A DNA stretch of 64,000 bases from Marvinbryantia formatexigens DSM 14469. Lineage in GTDB: Bacteria > Bacillota > Clostridia > Lachnospirales > Lachnospiraceae. The notes under the pieces are model-generated. The model was not told where the DNA came from and searched no databases. It saw only the letters and a program-made list of their open reading frames with translations. The translations under genes and the position numbers were made by a program. The stretch covers positions 3,389,001-3,453,000 of the forward strand of contig NZ_CP102268.1 in assembly GCF_025148285.1 (NCBI RefSeq), written 5' to 3'. Position 1 is the first letter of the stretch, and every line of letters begins with the position of its first letter. Of this stretch, positions 8,092 to 16,674 are shown piece after piece.

Positions 8092-8739
8092 ATGAAAGAA
8101 GAGATATATTTTTATCAGGCGCCTTTCGGGCGGCTTACGCTGGCGTCTGACGGGGAGGCTCTTACCGGCTTGTGGATAGACGGGCAAAAATACGACCGGG
8201 CGACGCTGACACAGCCATATGAAACGTCGCGGGAGCAGCTATGCGCGCCGGAAATACAGCCATATGAAACGCCGCGGGAGCAGCTATGCGCGCCGGAAAT
8301 TCAGCCATATGGCGCGCCGTTGGAGCAGATGCGTGCCGTATCGCCGGAACAGTTATGGGGCGCGCCTCCCGTCATTGCAGATACCATGCGCTGGCTGGAC
8401 ATTTATTTTTCGGGAAAACAGCCGGATTTTCTTCCGCCGCTCAGACCGAAGGGCAGTGCATTCCGGCAGGAGGTGTGGAAGATTTTACTGAAAATCCCTT
8501 ACGGAGAGACGACCACCTATAAGAAGATTGCCGGGGAAATCGCGGCGGCGCATGGGAGAAGCAGCATGTCGGCGCAGGCGGTCGGCGGTGCGGTAGGGCA
8601 CAATCCAATCAGTATCCTGATTCCGTGCCATCGCGTGCTCGGAACAGACGGGAGTCTTACAGGATACGCCGGCGGTCTGACAGTAAAGGGATATCTGCTC
8701 CGGTTGGAAGGATACCTGCCGGGAGAGATAAAACCCTGA
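8092..8739 (+). CDS. ogt: Methylated-DNA-protein-cysteine S-methyltransferase
   Basis: This suicide repair protein removes alkyl groups from O6-alkylguanine. The active-site motif IPCHRV has the acceptor cysteine at C179. The DNA-binding helix region FRQEVWKILLKIPYGETTTY and the GHNP segment are intact. Residues 41-80 are an unusual insert of two perfect-phase 15-residue repeats plus a partial third (QPYET.REQLCAPEI), between the N-terminal beta domain and the catalytic domain. ATG 8092 has AGAGGGGA upstream; an in-frame GTG at 8068 is less likely. The product is 215 residues, longer than the common ~160-175. Confidence 0.9.
   Translation: MKEEIYFYQAPFGRLTLASDGEALTGLWIDGQKYDRATLTQPYETSREQLCAPEIQPYETPREQLCAPEIQPYGAPLEQMRAVSPEQLWGAPPVIADTMRWLDIYFSGKQPDFLPPLRPKGSAFRQEVWKILLKIPYGETTTYKKIAGEIAAAHGRSSMSAQAVGGAVGHNPISILIPCHRVLGTDGSLTGYAGGLTVKGYLLRLEGYLPGEIKP
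8212..8340 (+). repeat. 45-bp in-frame tandem repeats inside ogt
   Basis: Copies at 8212-8256 and 8257-8301 differ at only two bases; a diverged third begins at 8302 (CAGCCATATGG). Each encodes 15 residues, so copy-number change keeps the frame. Confidence 0.85.
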
Positions 8740-8955
8740 CGGGGATGCTGACAGATGGAAGCATCTCTGCATAGAGGGGGAGTACCAGGAAAAGAAGGAG
8801 AAGCTGAGCCTGATGCTGGAAGCGACGACCACAGGGGACGGCAGGCAGAGCGGCGAAACACAGTAAGTGGAAGGCTGCAGAAATTTTTTCTGGAAAAATT
8901 CGCAGATGTGATAGAAATGACGTTTTTTTTGCGAATATATAGTGAAAGCATTTAA

Positions 8956-8984
8956 GGCGCTGCCGGCAGTCGATGCTGGCGGCG
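8956..8984 (+). terminator. Terminator-like hairpin before the sigma factor gene
   Basis: GCGCTGCCGGCA pairs with TGCTGGCGGCGC (with G-U pairs) around a five-base loop and is followed by GATTTTAT. It probably ends ogt transcription. The 8740-8950 stretch before it holds only a 66-codon open frame without family features. Confidence 0.5.
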
Positions 8985-9048
8985 CGATTTTATAACATGC
9001 TTTACAGCTTGTGGAAGATGGCGCCATACTGCTGCGAAAGGAGCGAAT

Positions 9049-9081
9049 ATGAAAATTACAGAACAGAATTTTGTCACGTAG
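9049..9081 (+). other. Expected first codons of the sigma factor, ended by an in-frame TAG
   Basis: ATG at 9049 has an ideal AAAGGAG site five bases upstream and encodes MKITEQNFVT, the usual opening of this sigma family. The eleventh codon is TAG (9079-9081), directly followed by ATG (9082) in the same frame, where homology continues (MIHGNEKALEYV). Reinitiation at the adjacent ATG, suppression of TAG, or a recent nonsense mutation are all possible. Confidence 0.8.
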
Positions 9082-9597
9082 ATGATACACGGCAATGAAA
9101 AAGCGCTGGAATATGTCATGCTGCATTATGGAGGACTGGTGAAATCCGTGGTGCACCGGTATCTTTCTATGCTGCCGCAATATGAGGAGGAATGCATCAG
9201 CGATGTGTTTCTGGCGGTATGGAATCATGCCGCGTCCTATATGCCGCAGAAGAATCCCTTTGCAAACTGGATTGCCGGGGTCGCCCGCATCAAAGCGCTG
9301 GATTACAAGCGCCGATATGCCGCGCGGCTTCTGGAAATGAGCTGGGAGGAAGCGGAGCGCTGCAGCGGAAAGGATATGATGGCGGAAATCTCTCAGATAG
9401 AAGAGGAATTTTCCGAAGAAACCAGACAGATGCTGGAGTGCTTAAACCCGCAGGACCGGGAATTATTTCTGAAAATTTACGTCGAGGAAGAAAATGTGGA
9501 AACGGTCAGCGCGCAGAGCGGACTGAGCAGACCGGTCATATACAACCGCCTCTCCCGCGGAAAAAAGAAAATCCGGCGGCTGTTTTCCCGGACATGA
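9082..9597 (+). CDS. ECF-type sigma-70 family RNA polymerase sigma factor (interrupted upstream)
   Basis: The 171-residue frame has sigma region 2 (HYGGLVKSVVHRYL through DVFLAVWNHAASY, then WIAGVARIKALDYKRR) and a region 4 helix-turn-helix (VETVSAQSGLSRPVIYNRLSRGKKKIR). It directs RNA polymerase to stress-type promoters. The gene is followed after 85 bases by a DUF4179 protein, the typical anti-sigma partner in Clostridia. Translation most plausibly starts at 9049, but a TAG lies in frame at 9079-9081; 9082 is the first start after it and has no ribosome site of its own apart from the upstream AAAGGAG. Confidence 0.82.
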   Translation: MIHGNEKALEYVMLHYGGLVKSVVHRYLSMLPQYEEECISDVFLAVWNHAASYMPQKNPFANWIAGVARIKALDYKRRYAARLLEMSWEEAERCSGKDMMAEISQIEEEFSEETRQMLECLNPQDRELFLKIYVEEENVETVSAQSGLSRPVIYNRLSRGKKKIRRLFSRT

Positions 9598-9682
9598 CGG
9601 ATGTACGGAAAGCTTTAAGGAAGGTGCCGGAGGGGCATGTGACGAAGCAGAATGCAGAGCGGAAATGAAAGGAGCAGATTAT

Positions 9683-10693
9683 ATGAAACAGGAAGTTTAT
9701 ACGCTGTTAAATGAAATGGAACATAGTGCAGACAGCTACGGAGAATTCCGGGCGGATGCAGACGATGTAAGAAACTGGAAAAAAACGATTCCGGTCAGAA
9801 GCAGCAGAAGAAAGAGCTGGAAACGATATGCGGCGGCTGCAGCGTGCATCTGTGTACTGGGGACAGCAATCAGCCCTGTGGGGCAGAAGGCTTATGCCGG
9901 AGTGAGCGCCGCCATGTACAGTCTCTCAAAGGTGCTGGGAATCCGGGAGGATTTGAGCCCGTATCTGTCGGTGGTTGGAGAAACGGTGGAAAAGGATGGA
10001 ATTTCCGCCACCTTAAATGAGGTGATTCTGGACGATGAGACATTGCTGGTTTCCTACGCGATTCATTCAGAGGAGGCACTGGATTCGCTGGAGGTGGAAG
10101 GCGGCATGCATCCGGGGGTGAGCGTAAGCATTGACGGCGCGCAGGTCTCCTTTGCGTTCGGAGGCGGTATGGAAGAAGCGGATGAGCACACGATGGCGGT
10201 ATACGGCGAGCTGGAGGTTCCCGGAATAAGCACGGAAAAGCAGATGGATATGGAAATGGAATTTTATTTCGGGGAAGAAGTGCTGGGGACGATTGGTTTT
10301 ACCGTGTCGGGAGCGGAGCTGCTGGCGGATACAAAAACAGTTGAGCTGGATAAGACCTTCCGCCTTCCGGACGGAACAGGCGTGACACTGGAAAAATATA
10401 CGACAAGCGATGTAAATCAGAAGGTGTACTTCACAACTTCCACGGGTGAGTGCGGGTATGATTTGAAGCTGGAGGGAACGGACGACCTGGGTAATGCAGT
10501 GGAAATCAATATGAGATCCTTCCTGGAAGGAAAGGGGCGCATGGAAGTAAATACCATTGATAACGGCTACATCCGGAAAGATGCAAAGGCGCTGACACTG
10601 ACGCTGTATGCAGTCGCGTTTCCGGAGGAAAGCGGACAGATGAGCAACGATTACCAGCAGGTAGGCGAGCCGTTTACGATTGCGCTTGAGTAA
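9683..10693 (+). CDS. DUF4179 membrane protein, probable anti-sigma factor
   Basis: The 336-residue protein has a short N-terminal cytoplasmic part, a single membrane span after a basic stretch (SWKRYAAAAACICVLGTAIS) and a large extracellular region with the DUF4179 domain (GVSAAMYSLSKVLGIREDLSPYL, then a beta-rich part). DUF4179 genes commonly follow ECF sigma factors and are thought to sequester them at the membrane. The start at 9683 has AAAGGAG eight bases upstream; the frame is open from 9665 without such a site. Confidence 0.85.
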   Translation: MKQEVYTLLNEMEHSADSYGEFRADADDVRNWKKTIPVRSSRRKSWKRYAAAAACICVLGTAISPVGQKAYAGVSAAMYSLSKVLGIREDLSPYLSVVGETVEKDGISATLNEVILDDETLLVSYAIHSEEALDSLEVEGGMHPGVSVSIDGAQVSFAFGGGMEEADEHTMAVYGELEVPGISTEKQMDMEMEFYFGEEVLGTIGFTVSGAELLADTKTVELDKTFRLPDGTGVTLEKYTTSDVNQKVYFTTSTGECGYDLKLEGTDDLGNAVEINMRSFLEGKGRMEVNTIDNGYIRKDAKALTLTLYAVAFPEESGQMSNDYQQVGEPFTIALE

Positions 10694-10708
10694 GCAGTCT
10701 GTTAATAA

Positions 10709-10751
10709 AAATCCGGCAAATCTAAAATGTGAATTTAGATTTGCCGGATTT
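10709..10751 (+). terminator. Long perfect hairpin after the anti-sigma gene
   Basis: An 18-base arm at 10709-10726 pairs perfectly with 10734-10751 around a seven-base loop (AATCCGGCAAATCTAAA and its complement). The arm ends in ATTT but there is no longer U-tract. It separates the sigma unit from the MerR gene. Confidence 0.65.
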
Positions 10752-10809
10752 ATGCCGGTTGCCAGGATATCAAGTATCACGACTGGCGGGAATTTTTTAC
10801 AGAAAATGC

Positions 10810-10840
10810 TTGACTGTAAACCCTGTTTATAGCTTATATT
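10810..10840 (+). promoter_or_regulatory. MerR-type promoter with 19-bp spacer and operator dyad
   Basis: TTGACT (10810-10815) and TATATT (10835-10840) are 19 bases apart, the stretched spacing typical of MerR-activated promoters. A near-perfect dyad CTGTAAAC-CCT-GTTTATAG (10814-10832) is centred in the spacer. It lies directly upstream of the MerR gene, so autoregulation is likely. Confidence 0.75.
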
Positions 10841-10878
10841 CAAGGTAACATCCAGGTATCAGGGAAGAGGGGGACAGC

Positions 10879-11712
10879 ATGACAATAAAAGAGGTTGAGG
10901 AGCAGACCGGGTTATCACGCTCCAATGTGCGTTTTTATGAAAAAGAAAAACTGATTGCTCCGGCAAGAAACGAAAGCAATGGTTACAGGGATTATTCTGA
11001 GAGCGATATAGAGAATATAAAAAAGATTGCATATCTTAGAACTCTGGGGATTTCTATTGAGGATATCCGGAACCTTATAGCGGAAGAGGCAACCCTGCAC
11101 GAGGTACTTCAGAAGCAAAATGATATATTAGGAAGTCAGATTGCGGATTTGAACACGGCAAAAATATTGTGTGAAAAGATGCTTGACGATGAAAGTATAT
11201 CATATAAAGACCTGAAGGTAGAACAATATGTGACCGAACCAGAGGAATACTGGAATGATAATAAGCCGGTGTTCAAAATGGATTCCGTCAGCTTCCTATA
11301 TATATGGGGAAGCTTTTTTACATGGGCAGTTATTACGGTAATATGTTTACTGACAGCTTTGTTGTCTTACGCAAAGCTTCCACTGGAAATTCCGGTGCAG
11401 TGGAGTGATGGGGCGGCGTCCGCACTGGTGGACAGAAGATTTATTTTTGCTTATCCGGCAGCGTGCATTGTAATCCGCTATTTCATCAGACCGCTTATTT
11501 ATGGAAAATTGCAGATGAAAGCCTTTCATAGCAAAGTTATGACAGAGTACCTGACAAACTATATCTGCTTCGCTGCGTTATCGGTGGAAATCTTCACCGT
11601 ACTGTTTGTTTATGGCAGGGTAAAAAATGTTGTGATAGTCCTGGCTGTCGATACAGCAGTGCTGATTGGCGTATTGCTGAGAGGGTTTACAAAAAACAAG
11701 CCGCTTCTTTAG
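10879..11712 (+). CDS. MerR family regulator with C-terminal DUF1648-like membrane domain
   Basis: The first ~70 residues are a MerR winged helix (IKEVEEQTGLSRSNVRFYEKEKLI, NGYRDYSESDIENI), followed by a coiled-coil dimer helix. From residue ~135 there are four or five hydrophobic segments. One loop (YAKLPLEIPVQWSDG) resembles DUF1648, seen in SdpI-like immunity and membrane proteins. The 277-residue product is thus a membrane-tethered regulator. Its promoter has the 19-base MerR spacing. The last codons overlap a tandem repeat. Ligand unknown; cell-envelope stress is an inference. Confidence 0.8.
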   Translation: MTIKEVEEQTGLSRSNVRFYEKEKLIAPARNESNGYRDYSESDIENIKKIAYLRTLGISIEDIRNLIAEEATLHEVLQKQNDILGSQIADLNTAKILCEKMLDDESISYKDLKVEQYVTEPEEYWNDNKPVFKMDSVSFLYIWGSFFTWAVITVICLLTALLSYAKLPLEIPVQWSDGAASALVDRRFIFAYPAACIVIRYFIRPLIYGKLQMKAFHSKVMTEYLTNYICFAALSVEIFTVLFVYGRVKNVVIVLAVDTAVLIGVLLRGFTKNKPLL

Positions 11713-11820
11713 CGCTCCCGGCGTCCGGGAAGCCCCCCTTCAGCGATTCCAGCATCCAGAAGCCCCCCTTCAGCACTCACGGCGGCCAGAAGCCGCTTCT
11801 TTAGCGCTCCCAGCGTCCGG
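11698..11820 (+). repeat. Four ~30-32-bp tandem repeats across convergent gene ends
   Basis: Units start at 11698, 11730, 11760 and 11790, each opening AAGCC. Units 1 and 4 share AAGCCGCTTCTTTAGCGCTC; units 2 and 3 share AAGCCCCCCTTCAGC. They cover the last codons of the MerR gene and of the minus-strand methyltransferase, so both stop regions derive from the repeat. Confidence 0.75.
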
Positions 11821-12658
11821 AAGCGCCGCAGGGCAGCACCAGACCATTAGAGGATACCGGCAGACCGACCTCCTGCGCGTCCACATGCCCGCCAAGCGAT
11901 TTCAATTCCGTCGCTATCATATAGGAAAGAACTGCGGGGGCAAGTCCGGTGGTGTACGAATTAATAAGGAAGAAAAGCGGTTCATCGCTGAGCAGCTTTG
12001 CACAGAGCTGCACCAGCGGATAAATGGCGTCCTCTATCTTCCAGATTTCTCCTTTGGGACCGCGTCCGTAGGAGGGCGGGTCCATGATAATGGCATCGTA
12101 ATGATTGCCGCGGCGGATCTCACGTTCCACAAACTTTACGCAGTCGTCGACGATCCAGCGGACAGGAGCGCTCTCAAGAGCGGAAGCGCGCGCGTTCTCC
12201 TTCGCCCAGCCGACCATGCCCTTTGAGGCGTCGACATGGGTGACAGAAGCTCCGGCGGCTGCGGCGGCCAGCGTGGCGCCGCCTGTATAAGCGAAGAGGT
12301 TCAGCACCTTCACAGGTCTGCCTGCCGTTTTTATTTTCTCTGAAAACCAGTCCCAGTTTGCCGCCTGTTCCGGGAAAAGACCGGTGTGCTTAAAGCTGAA
12401 CGGTTTCAACTGGAACGTCAGCGATTTATAATGAATGCTCCACTGTTCGGGCAAATCAAAAAATTCCCATTCGCCGCCGCCTCTTTTGCTGCGGTGGTAA
12501 TGCGCGTTCGGATGCTTCCAGCCGCGCTCCTTCCGGGGCGTATTCCAGATGACCTGCGGGTCCGGGCGCACCAGAATATAATCTCCCCAGCGCTCCAGCT
12601 TTTCTCCCGCTGACGTATCAATCACTTCATAATCCTTCCAGCCATCGGCAATCCACAT
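11801..12658 (-). CDS. Class I SAM-dependent methyltransferase, RlmI/RlmK-like
   Basis: The 285-residue protein has the Rossmann methyltransferase motifs: VLNLFAYTGGATLAAAAAGA (SAM binding), VTHVDASKGMVGWAKENA (acidic loop) and IIMDPPSYGRGPKGE (catalytic DPPSY). This pattern is that of COG1092-type rRNA cytosine methyltransferases. It lacks an N-terminal PUA domain, so the substrate is uncertain. The C-terminal end lies in a tandem repeat. Confidence 0.82.
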   Translation of the reverse strand: MWIADGWKDYEVIDTSAGEKLERWGDYILVRPDPQVIWNTPRKERGWKHPNAHYHRSKRGGGEWEFFDLPEQWSIHYKSLTFQLKPFSFKHTGLFPEQAANWDWFSEKIKTAGRPVKVLNLFAYTGGATLAAAAAGASVTHVDASKGMVGWAKENARASALESAPVRWIVDDCVKFVEREIRRGNHYDAIIMDPPSYGRGPKGEIWKIEDAIYPLVQLCAKLLSDEPLFFLINSYTTGLAPAVLSYMIATELKSLGGHVDAQEVGLPVSSNGLVLPCGASGRWER

Positions 12659-12909
12659 AATCTATTCCTCCGTAATTTCTGTCTTTTTCACGCTCATAGG
12701 ATTTACTCCGTTCACAGTAACCAGGATGCTTCTCCGTTACGGGTGTGGGCTACAGACCTTTTGACCCTGGCATCATTATATGGTATAATACAAAAATATG
12801 CAAGTTTTATGGCAGAACATTCTTAATGCCTCCGGACTGGGAAAAACGGAGCAAAAAGAATAAAAAACAGGATTGTACGAAAAAAAATACAATATTTTTA
12901 AAAAACTCC

Positions 12910-12938
12910 TTGCATATGGTTAAAATTTCATATATAAT
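12910..12938 (+). promoter_or_regulatory. Main promoter of the S10 operon
   Basis: TTGCAT (12910-12915) and TATAAT (12933-12938) are 17 bases apart. Transcription would start near 12945, giving a leader of about 230 bases before rpsJ. The 12659-12909 stretch upstream shows no gene. Confidence 0.8.
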
Positions 12939-12944
12939 GCAGAT

Positions 12945-13177
12945 GTTGTGACCTTGATAGCGTTGAAGCGTGAGGTTGCTGCGGGAAAAGGAAAAACCGC
13001 AGGTTTTCCGTGGAGCGAATGTCAAGTTCTGAGAAACTGGCGACAAGTCACTGTACAAGAACAACTGTCCGGCAAAGACCGGAAACAACGTGTGGATTAT
13101 TCAGGATACACACGGGAGCGTGTACAGTCACCGCTTGTCGTACTGATGTTAAGTGCGAAAAGGAGGCGACTTTTTTT
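12945..13177 (+). promoter_or_regulatory. Structured S10 operon leader
   Basis: The untranslated leader has long-range pairing: CGACAAG (13041-13047) with CTTGTCG (13134-13140), and ACTGTACA (13050-13057) with TGTACAGT (13121-13128). Inside the helix, GTCCGGC and GCCGG-type segments can form a further stem-loop. Leaders at this position in other bacteria bind a ribosomal protein (L4 in Escherichia coli) for feedback control. The binding protein here is an inference. AAAGGAGG at 13159-13166 serves rpsJ. Confidence 0.65.
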
Positions 13178-13495
13178 ATGGCAAGTCAAGTAATGAGAAT
13201 CACACTGAAAGCGTATGACCATCAGCTGATTGATGCATCCGCAAAGAAAATCATCGAAACTGTAAAAAAGAACGGATCACAGGTGAGCGGACCGGTGCCC
13301 CTTCCGACAAAGAAGGAAGTAGTTACCATTCTCCGTGCTGTACACAAGTACAAAGATTCCAGAGAACAGTTCGAGCAGAGAACTCATAAAAGACTGATTG
13401 ATATCATCACACCGACCCAGAAGACGGTGGATGCGCTGTCCAGACTGGAAATGCCGGCTGGCGTATATATCGATATCAAGATGAAGACCAAATAA
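13178..13495 (+). CDS. rpsJ: 30S ribosomal protein S10
   Basis: First gene of the S10 operon, 105 residues, normal length. [14 protein letters not shown] and [17 protein letters not shown] are the family core; the RTHKRLIDI loop is typical. S10 sits in the 30S head and also acts in NusB antitermination. ATG 13178 follows AAAGGAGG by about 11 bases; the open frame extends upstream into the leader but that part is structured RNA, not protein. Confidence 0.97.
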   Translation: MASQVMRITLKAYDHQLIDASAKKIIETVKKNGSQVSGPVPLPTKKEVVTILRAVHKYKDSREQFEQRTHKRLIDIITPTQKTVDALSRLEMPAGVYIDIKMKTK

Positions 13496-13637
13496 GGTTT
13501 TCGCCAAAGTAAATTATCCTATGGGTTAATATAGAAGCAACGCGGCAATATGCCAAAGTTCCACTTATATTGACTGTTTTACTAGGATGATTGCACCACA
13601 CAGTGTAATCCGCTGTAGAAAAACAGGAGGGAAAGAA

Positions 13638-14273
13638 ATGAAGAAAGCAATTTTAGCAACAAAAGTCGGAATGACTCAAATCTTCAACGACGACGGAGTG
13701 CTCACTCCGGTAACGGTTCTTCAGGCTGGTCCGTGCGTGGTTACGCAGATAAAGACCGTGGAGAATGACGGTTACAGCGCAGTGCAGGTCGGCTATGTTG
13801 ACAAGAGAGAAAAGCTTGTGAATAAGCCGCTGAAAGGGCATTTCGACAAAGCGGGTGTTTCTTACAAGAGATATCTGAGAGAATTTAAGCTTGACAATGC
13901 AGAAGAGTACCAGGTAGCACAGGAAATCAAAGCGGACATTTTTGCAGCGGGCGACAAGATCGACGCTACAGCAATCTCCAAAGGAAAAGGCTTCCAGGGT
14001 GCTATCAAGAGACACGGTCTCCACAGAGGACCGATGGCTCATGGTTCCAAATATCACCGTCATGCGGGTTCCAACGGCGCCTGCTCCGATCCGAGCAAGG
14101 TATTCAGAGGCAAAAAGATGGCGGGTCACATGGGACATAAGCGCGTAACCATCCAGAATCTTGAAGTGGTAAGAGTAGATGCGGAAAACAATCTGCTTCT
14201 TGTAAAGGGCGCTGTACCGGGACCGAAGAAATCTTTGGTATCAATTAAGGAGACAGTAAAAGCCGGTAAATAA
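13638..14273 (+). CDS. rplC: 50S ribosomal protein L3
   Basis: 211 residues. Begins [16 protein letters not shown] and contains [14 protein letters not shown] and [20 protein letters not shown], the loop reaching toward the peptidyl transferase centre. AGGAGG lies seven bases before the ATG. The 142-base gap after rpsJ is longer than most in this operon and shows no gene. Confidence 0.97.
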   Translation: MKKAILATKVGMTQIFNDDGVLTPVTVLQAGPCVVTQIKTVENDGYSAVQVGYVDKREKLVNKPLKGHFDKAGVSYKRYLREFKLDNAEEYQVAQEIKADIFAAGDKIDATAISKGKGFQGAIKRHGLHRGPMAHGSKYHRHAGSNGACSDPSKVFRGKKMAGHMGHKRVTIQNLEVVRVDAENNLLLVKGAVPGPKKSLVSIKETVKAGK

Positions 14274-14301
14274 GCTTTTATAGGAAAGGAGGAACACACA
14301 G

Positions 14302-14922
14302 ATGGCAAACGTATCTGTTTACAATATGGAAGGCAAAGAAGTTGGCACGATGGAGCTCAGTGATGCCGTGTTCGGTGTGGAAATCAACGAACATCTGGTA
14401 CACATGGCAGTGCTCAGCCAGCTTGCAAATAATCGTCAGGGAACACAGAAAGCGAAAACCCGTTCCGAAGTTTCCGGCGGCGGCAGAAAACCGTGGAGAC
14501 AGAAAGGAACCGGTCATGCAAGACAGGGTTCAACAAGAGCACCGCAGTGGAAGGGCGGCGGAGTTGTATTCGCTCCGGTTCCCAGAGACTATTCTTTCAA
14601 GATGAACAAGAAAGAAAAGAGAGCGGCTCTGAAGTCTGCACTTACATCCAGAGTACAGGAAAACAAGCTGGTAGTGCTTGATGAGTTGAAGCTGGATGCA
14701 ATCAAGACAAAGAGTATGGTAAATGTTCTGAAAAATGTAAACGCAGAAAAAGCGCTGGTTGTTTTGAACGAGAACGATGAGAACGTGGTAATGTCTGCAA
14801 GAAATATCGCAGGCGTAAAGACCGCGCTGACAAATACCATTAATGTATACGACATTCTGAAGTATAACACGCTGGTTATGACGAAAGCAGCCGCAGAGGC
14901 GATTGAGGAGGTGTACGCATAA
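14302..14922 (+). CDS. rplD: 50S ribosomal protein L4
   Basis: 206 residues, lining the exit tunnel with L22. The extended loop [20 protein letters not shown] is intact. L4 is the operon repressor in Escherichia coli, so it is the candidate ligand of the leader here. Its stop overlaps the rplW start by one base (TAATG). Confidence 0.97.
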   Translation: MANVSVYNMEGKEVGTMELSDAVFGVEINEHLVHMAVLSQLANNRQGTQKAKTRSEVSGGGRKPWRQKGTGHARQGSTRAPQWKGGGVVFAPVPRDYSFKMNKKEKRAALKSALTSRVQENKLVVLDELKLDAIKTKSMVNVLKNVNAEKALVVLNENDENVVMSARNIAGVKTALTNTINVYDILKYNTLVMTKAAAEAIEEVYA

Positions 14923-15221
14923 TGGCAGCTATTCAGTATTATGACGTAATTCTGAAACCTATCGTGACAGAAAAAAGCATGAACGCGATGAGCGAAAAGA
15001 AATATACTTTCCAGGTACACACCGAAGCAACCAAGAACCAGATTAAGGAAGCTGTTGAAAAAATGTTCGAAGGAACAAAAGTAAAGAGCGTAAATACCAT
15101 GAATCTGGACGGTAAGAAGAGACGCCGTGGTATGACAGTCGGCAGAACGGCGAAGAGCAAAAAAGCAATCGTCACCCTCACAGAAGATTCCAAGGATATT
15201 GAGATCTTCGAAGGGTTATAA
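14922..15221 (+). CDS. rplW: 50S ribosomal protein L23
   Basis: 99 residues near the tunnel exit, docking site for trigger factor and [17 protein letters not shown] and [19 protein letters not shown] are diagnostic. The start overlaps the rplD stop by one base, so translation is coupled. A 234-base hairpin-rich gap follows before rplB. Confidence 0.97.
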   Translation: MAAIQYYDVILKPIVTEKSMNAMSEKKYTFQVHTEATKNQIKEAVEKMFEGTKVKSVNTMNLDGKKRRRGMTVGRTAKSKKAIVTLTEDSKDIEIFEGL

Positions 15222-15435
15222 GACTTGACGAAGTCGAGGCGTAGCCGATGACTGAGTCTTAGTCGGACCCTGTTCGCGAACCTTAGTGAGAACGAGCGAT
15301 AGCGAAGTTTGAGCTTAGTTGAGCGAACGTACCCGTCACAGGGGAACACACCTGTTCGCAGCGAGAACTTAGCTGAGCGAACACACCCGTTGCGATAGCG
15401 ACGGGAACCTATGCACAGAACAGTGCGATAATAAA
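15222..15435 (+). repeat. Intra-operon hairpin repeat, copy A (rplW-rplB)
   Basis: Starts directly at the rplW stop. A small hairpin GACTT/AAGTC is followed by hairpin 15272-15328 (GTTCGC pairs GCGAAC), hairpin 15354-15382 (GTTCGC/GCGAAC again) and hairpin 15387-15404 (CCGTTGC-GATA-GCGACGG). Between arms lies CTTAGTTGAGCGAAC followed by (A/G)(C/T)ACCCGT. Copies B and C downstream share the layout with GTTCCC/GGGAAC arms, a two-base covariation. Confidence 0.75.
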
Positions 15436-15455
15436 TCGTTGAAAGGAGAAACATC

Positions 15456-16301
15456 ATGGGAATTAAAACCTACAGACCATATACACCGTCGAGAAGACAT
15501 ATGACTGGTTCTGATTTCTCTGAGATTACAAAATTTGAGCCGGAGAAGAAGCTTCTTGTTTCCCTTAAGAAGAATTCCGGACGTAATAACCAGGGTAAAA
15601 TCACAGTGAGACACCGCGGAGGCGGTTCCAGAAGAAAATACAGAATTATCGATTTCAAGAGAAACAAAAAGGACGGAATCCCGGCTTACGTTGCCGGAAT
15701 CGAGTACGATCCGAACAGAACGGCAAACATTGCGCTGATTGTTTACGCGGATGGCGAAAAGTCCTACATCCTTGCACCGCAGGGACTGAAGGATGGCATG
15801 AAGGTTATGAGCGGTCCGGAAGCGGAAATAAGAATTGGAAACTGTCTGCCGCTTTCAGAAATTCCGGTTGGTACAATGATTCACAACATCGAGCTGTATC
15901 CGGGTAAGGGCGGTCAGCTTGTAAGAAGCGCAGGAAACAGCGCGCAGCTTATGGCTAAAGAAGGAAAATATGCGACCCTCCGTCTTCCGTCCGGTGAGAT
16001 GAGAATGGTTCCGATTATCTGCAGAGCAACCATCGGTGTTGTTGGAAATGCAGACCACAACCTGATTAATATCGGTAAAGCAGGAAGAAAACGTCACATG
16101 GGTATCCGCCCGACAGTACGCGGTTCCGTTATGAACCCGAATGACCATCCGCATGGTGGTGGTGAAGGTAAGACTGGTATCGGACGTCCGGGTCCGTGCA
16201 CTCCGTGGGGCAAACCGGCACTCGGTCTGAAGACGAGAAAGAAAAAGAAAGCGTCTAACAAACTGATTGTAAGAAGAAGAGACGGTAAAGCAATCAACTA
16301 A
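15456..16301 (+). CDS. rplB: 50S ribosomal protein L2
   Basis: 281 residues, normal length. Contains [16 protein letters not shown], the [15 protein letters not shown] region and the C-terminal [15 protein letters not shown] with the histidine important for peptidyl transfer. GAAAGGAG precedes the ATG. L2 binds domain IV of 23S rRNA and the subunit interface. Confidence 0.98.
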   Translation: MGIKTYRPYTPSRRHMTGSDFSEITKFEPEKKLLVSLKKNSGRNNQGKITVRHRGGGSRRKYRIIDFKRNKKDGIPAYVAGIEYDPNRTANIALIVYADGEKSYILAPQGLKDGMKVMSGPEAEIRIGNCLPLSEIPVGTMIHNIELYPGKGGQLVRSAGNSAQLMAKEGKYATLRLPSGEMRMVPIICRATIGVVGNADHNLINIGKAGRKRHMGIRPTVRGSVMNPNDHPHGGGEGKTGIGRPGPCTPWGKPALGLKTRKKKKASNKLIVRRRDGKAIN

Positions 16302-16321
16302 TATTAAAGGAGGTTAAACCT

Positions 16322-16597
16322 ATGGCTCGCTCACTGAAAAAAGGACCATTTGCAGATAAAAGCTTACTGAAAAAAGTAGATGCTATGAATGCGGCAGGCA
16401 GCAAACAGGTCATCAAGACCTGGTCCCGCCGGTCTACGATTTTCCCGCAGATGGTTGGACATACCATTGCGGTTCATGATGGAAGAAGACATGTTCCGGT
16501 ATATATCACGGAGGATATGGTAGGACACAAGCTCGGAGAGTTCGTTGCTACCAGAACCTACAGAGGACATGGTAAAGACGAGAAAAAATCCCGCTAG
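16322..16597 (+). CDS. rpsS: 30S ribosomal protein S19
   Basis: 91 residues, 30S head protein. [19 protein letters not shown] and [20 protein letters not shown] are family signatures. AAAGGAGG stands eight bases before the ATG. It ends in TAG, showing that TAG is an ordinary stop in this genome. Confidence 0.97.
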   Translation: MARSLKKGPFADKSLLKKVDAMNAAGSKQVIKTWSRRSTIFPQMVGHTIAVHDGRRHVPVYITEDMVGHKLGEFVATRTYRGHGKDEKKSR

Positions 16598-16603
16598 GAT
16601 AGA

Positions 16604-16648
16604 TTTGCGTCTCCGGGTGTCCCGGAAATACCCGGAGAAAGATGCAAA
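16604..16648 (+). other. Hairpin in the rpsS-rplV gap
   Basis: TCTCCGGGT (16610-16618) pairs with ACCCGGAGA (16630-16638), with an outer TTTGC/GCAAA pair. There is no U-tract, so it is more likely an RNA stability or processing element than a terminator. Confidence 0.6.
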
Positions 16649-16674
16649 TGCATGAAATAAAGGAGGTTTCATTC

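Noticed and set aside
8755-8955. 66-codon open frame between ogt and the sigma factor
   Set aside because: No ribosome site, no recognisable family, and it ends at the terminator-like hairpin.
13010-13177. N-terminal extension of rpsJ
   Set aside because: This stretch is the structured S10 leader; S10 homology begins at 13178 behind AAAGGAGG.
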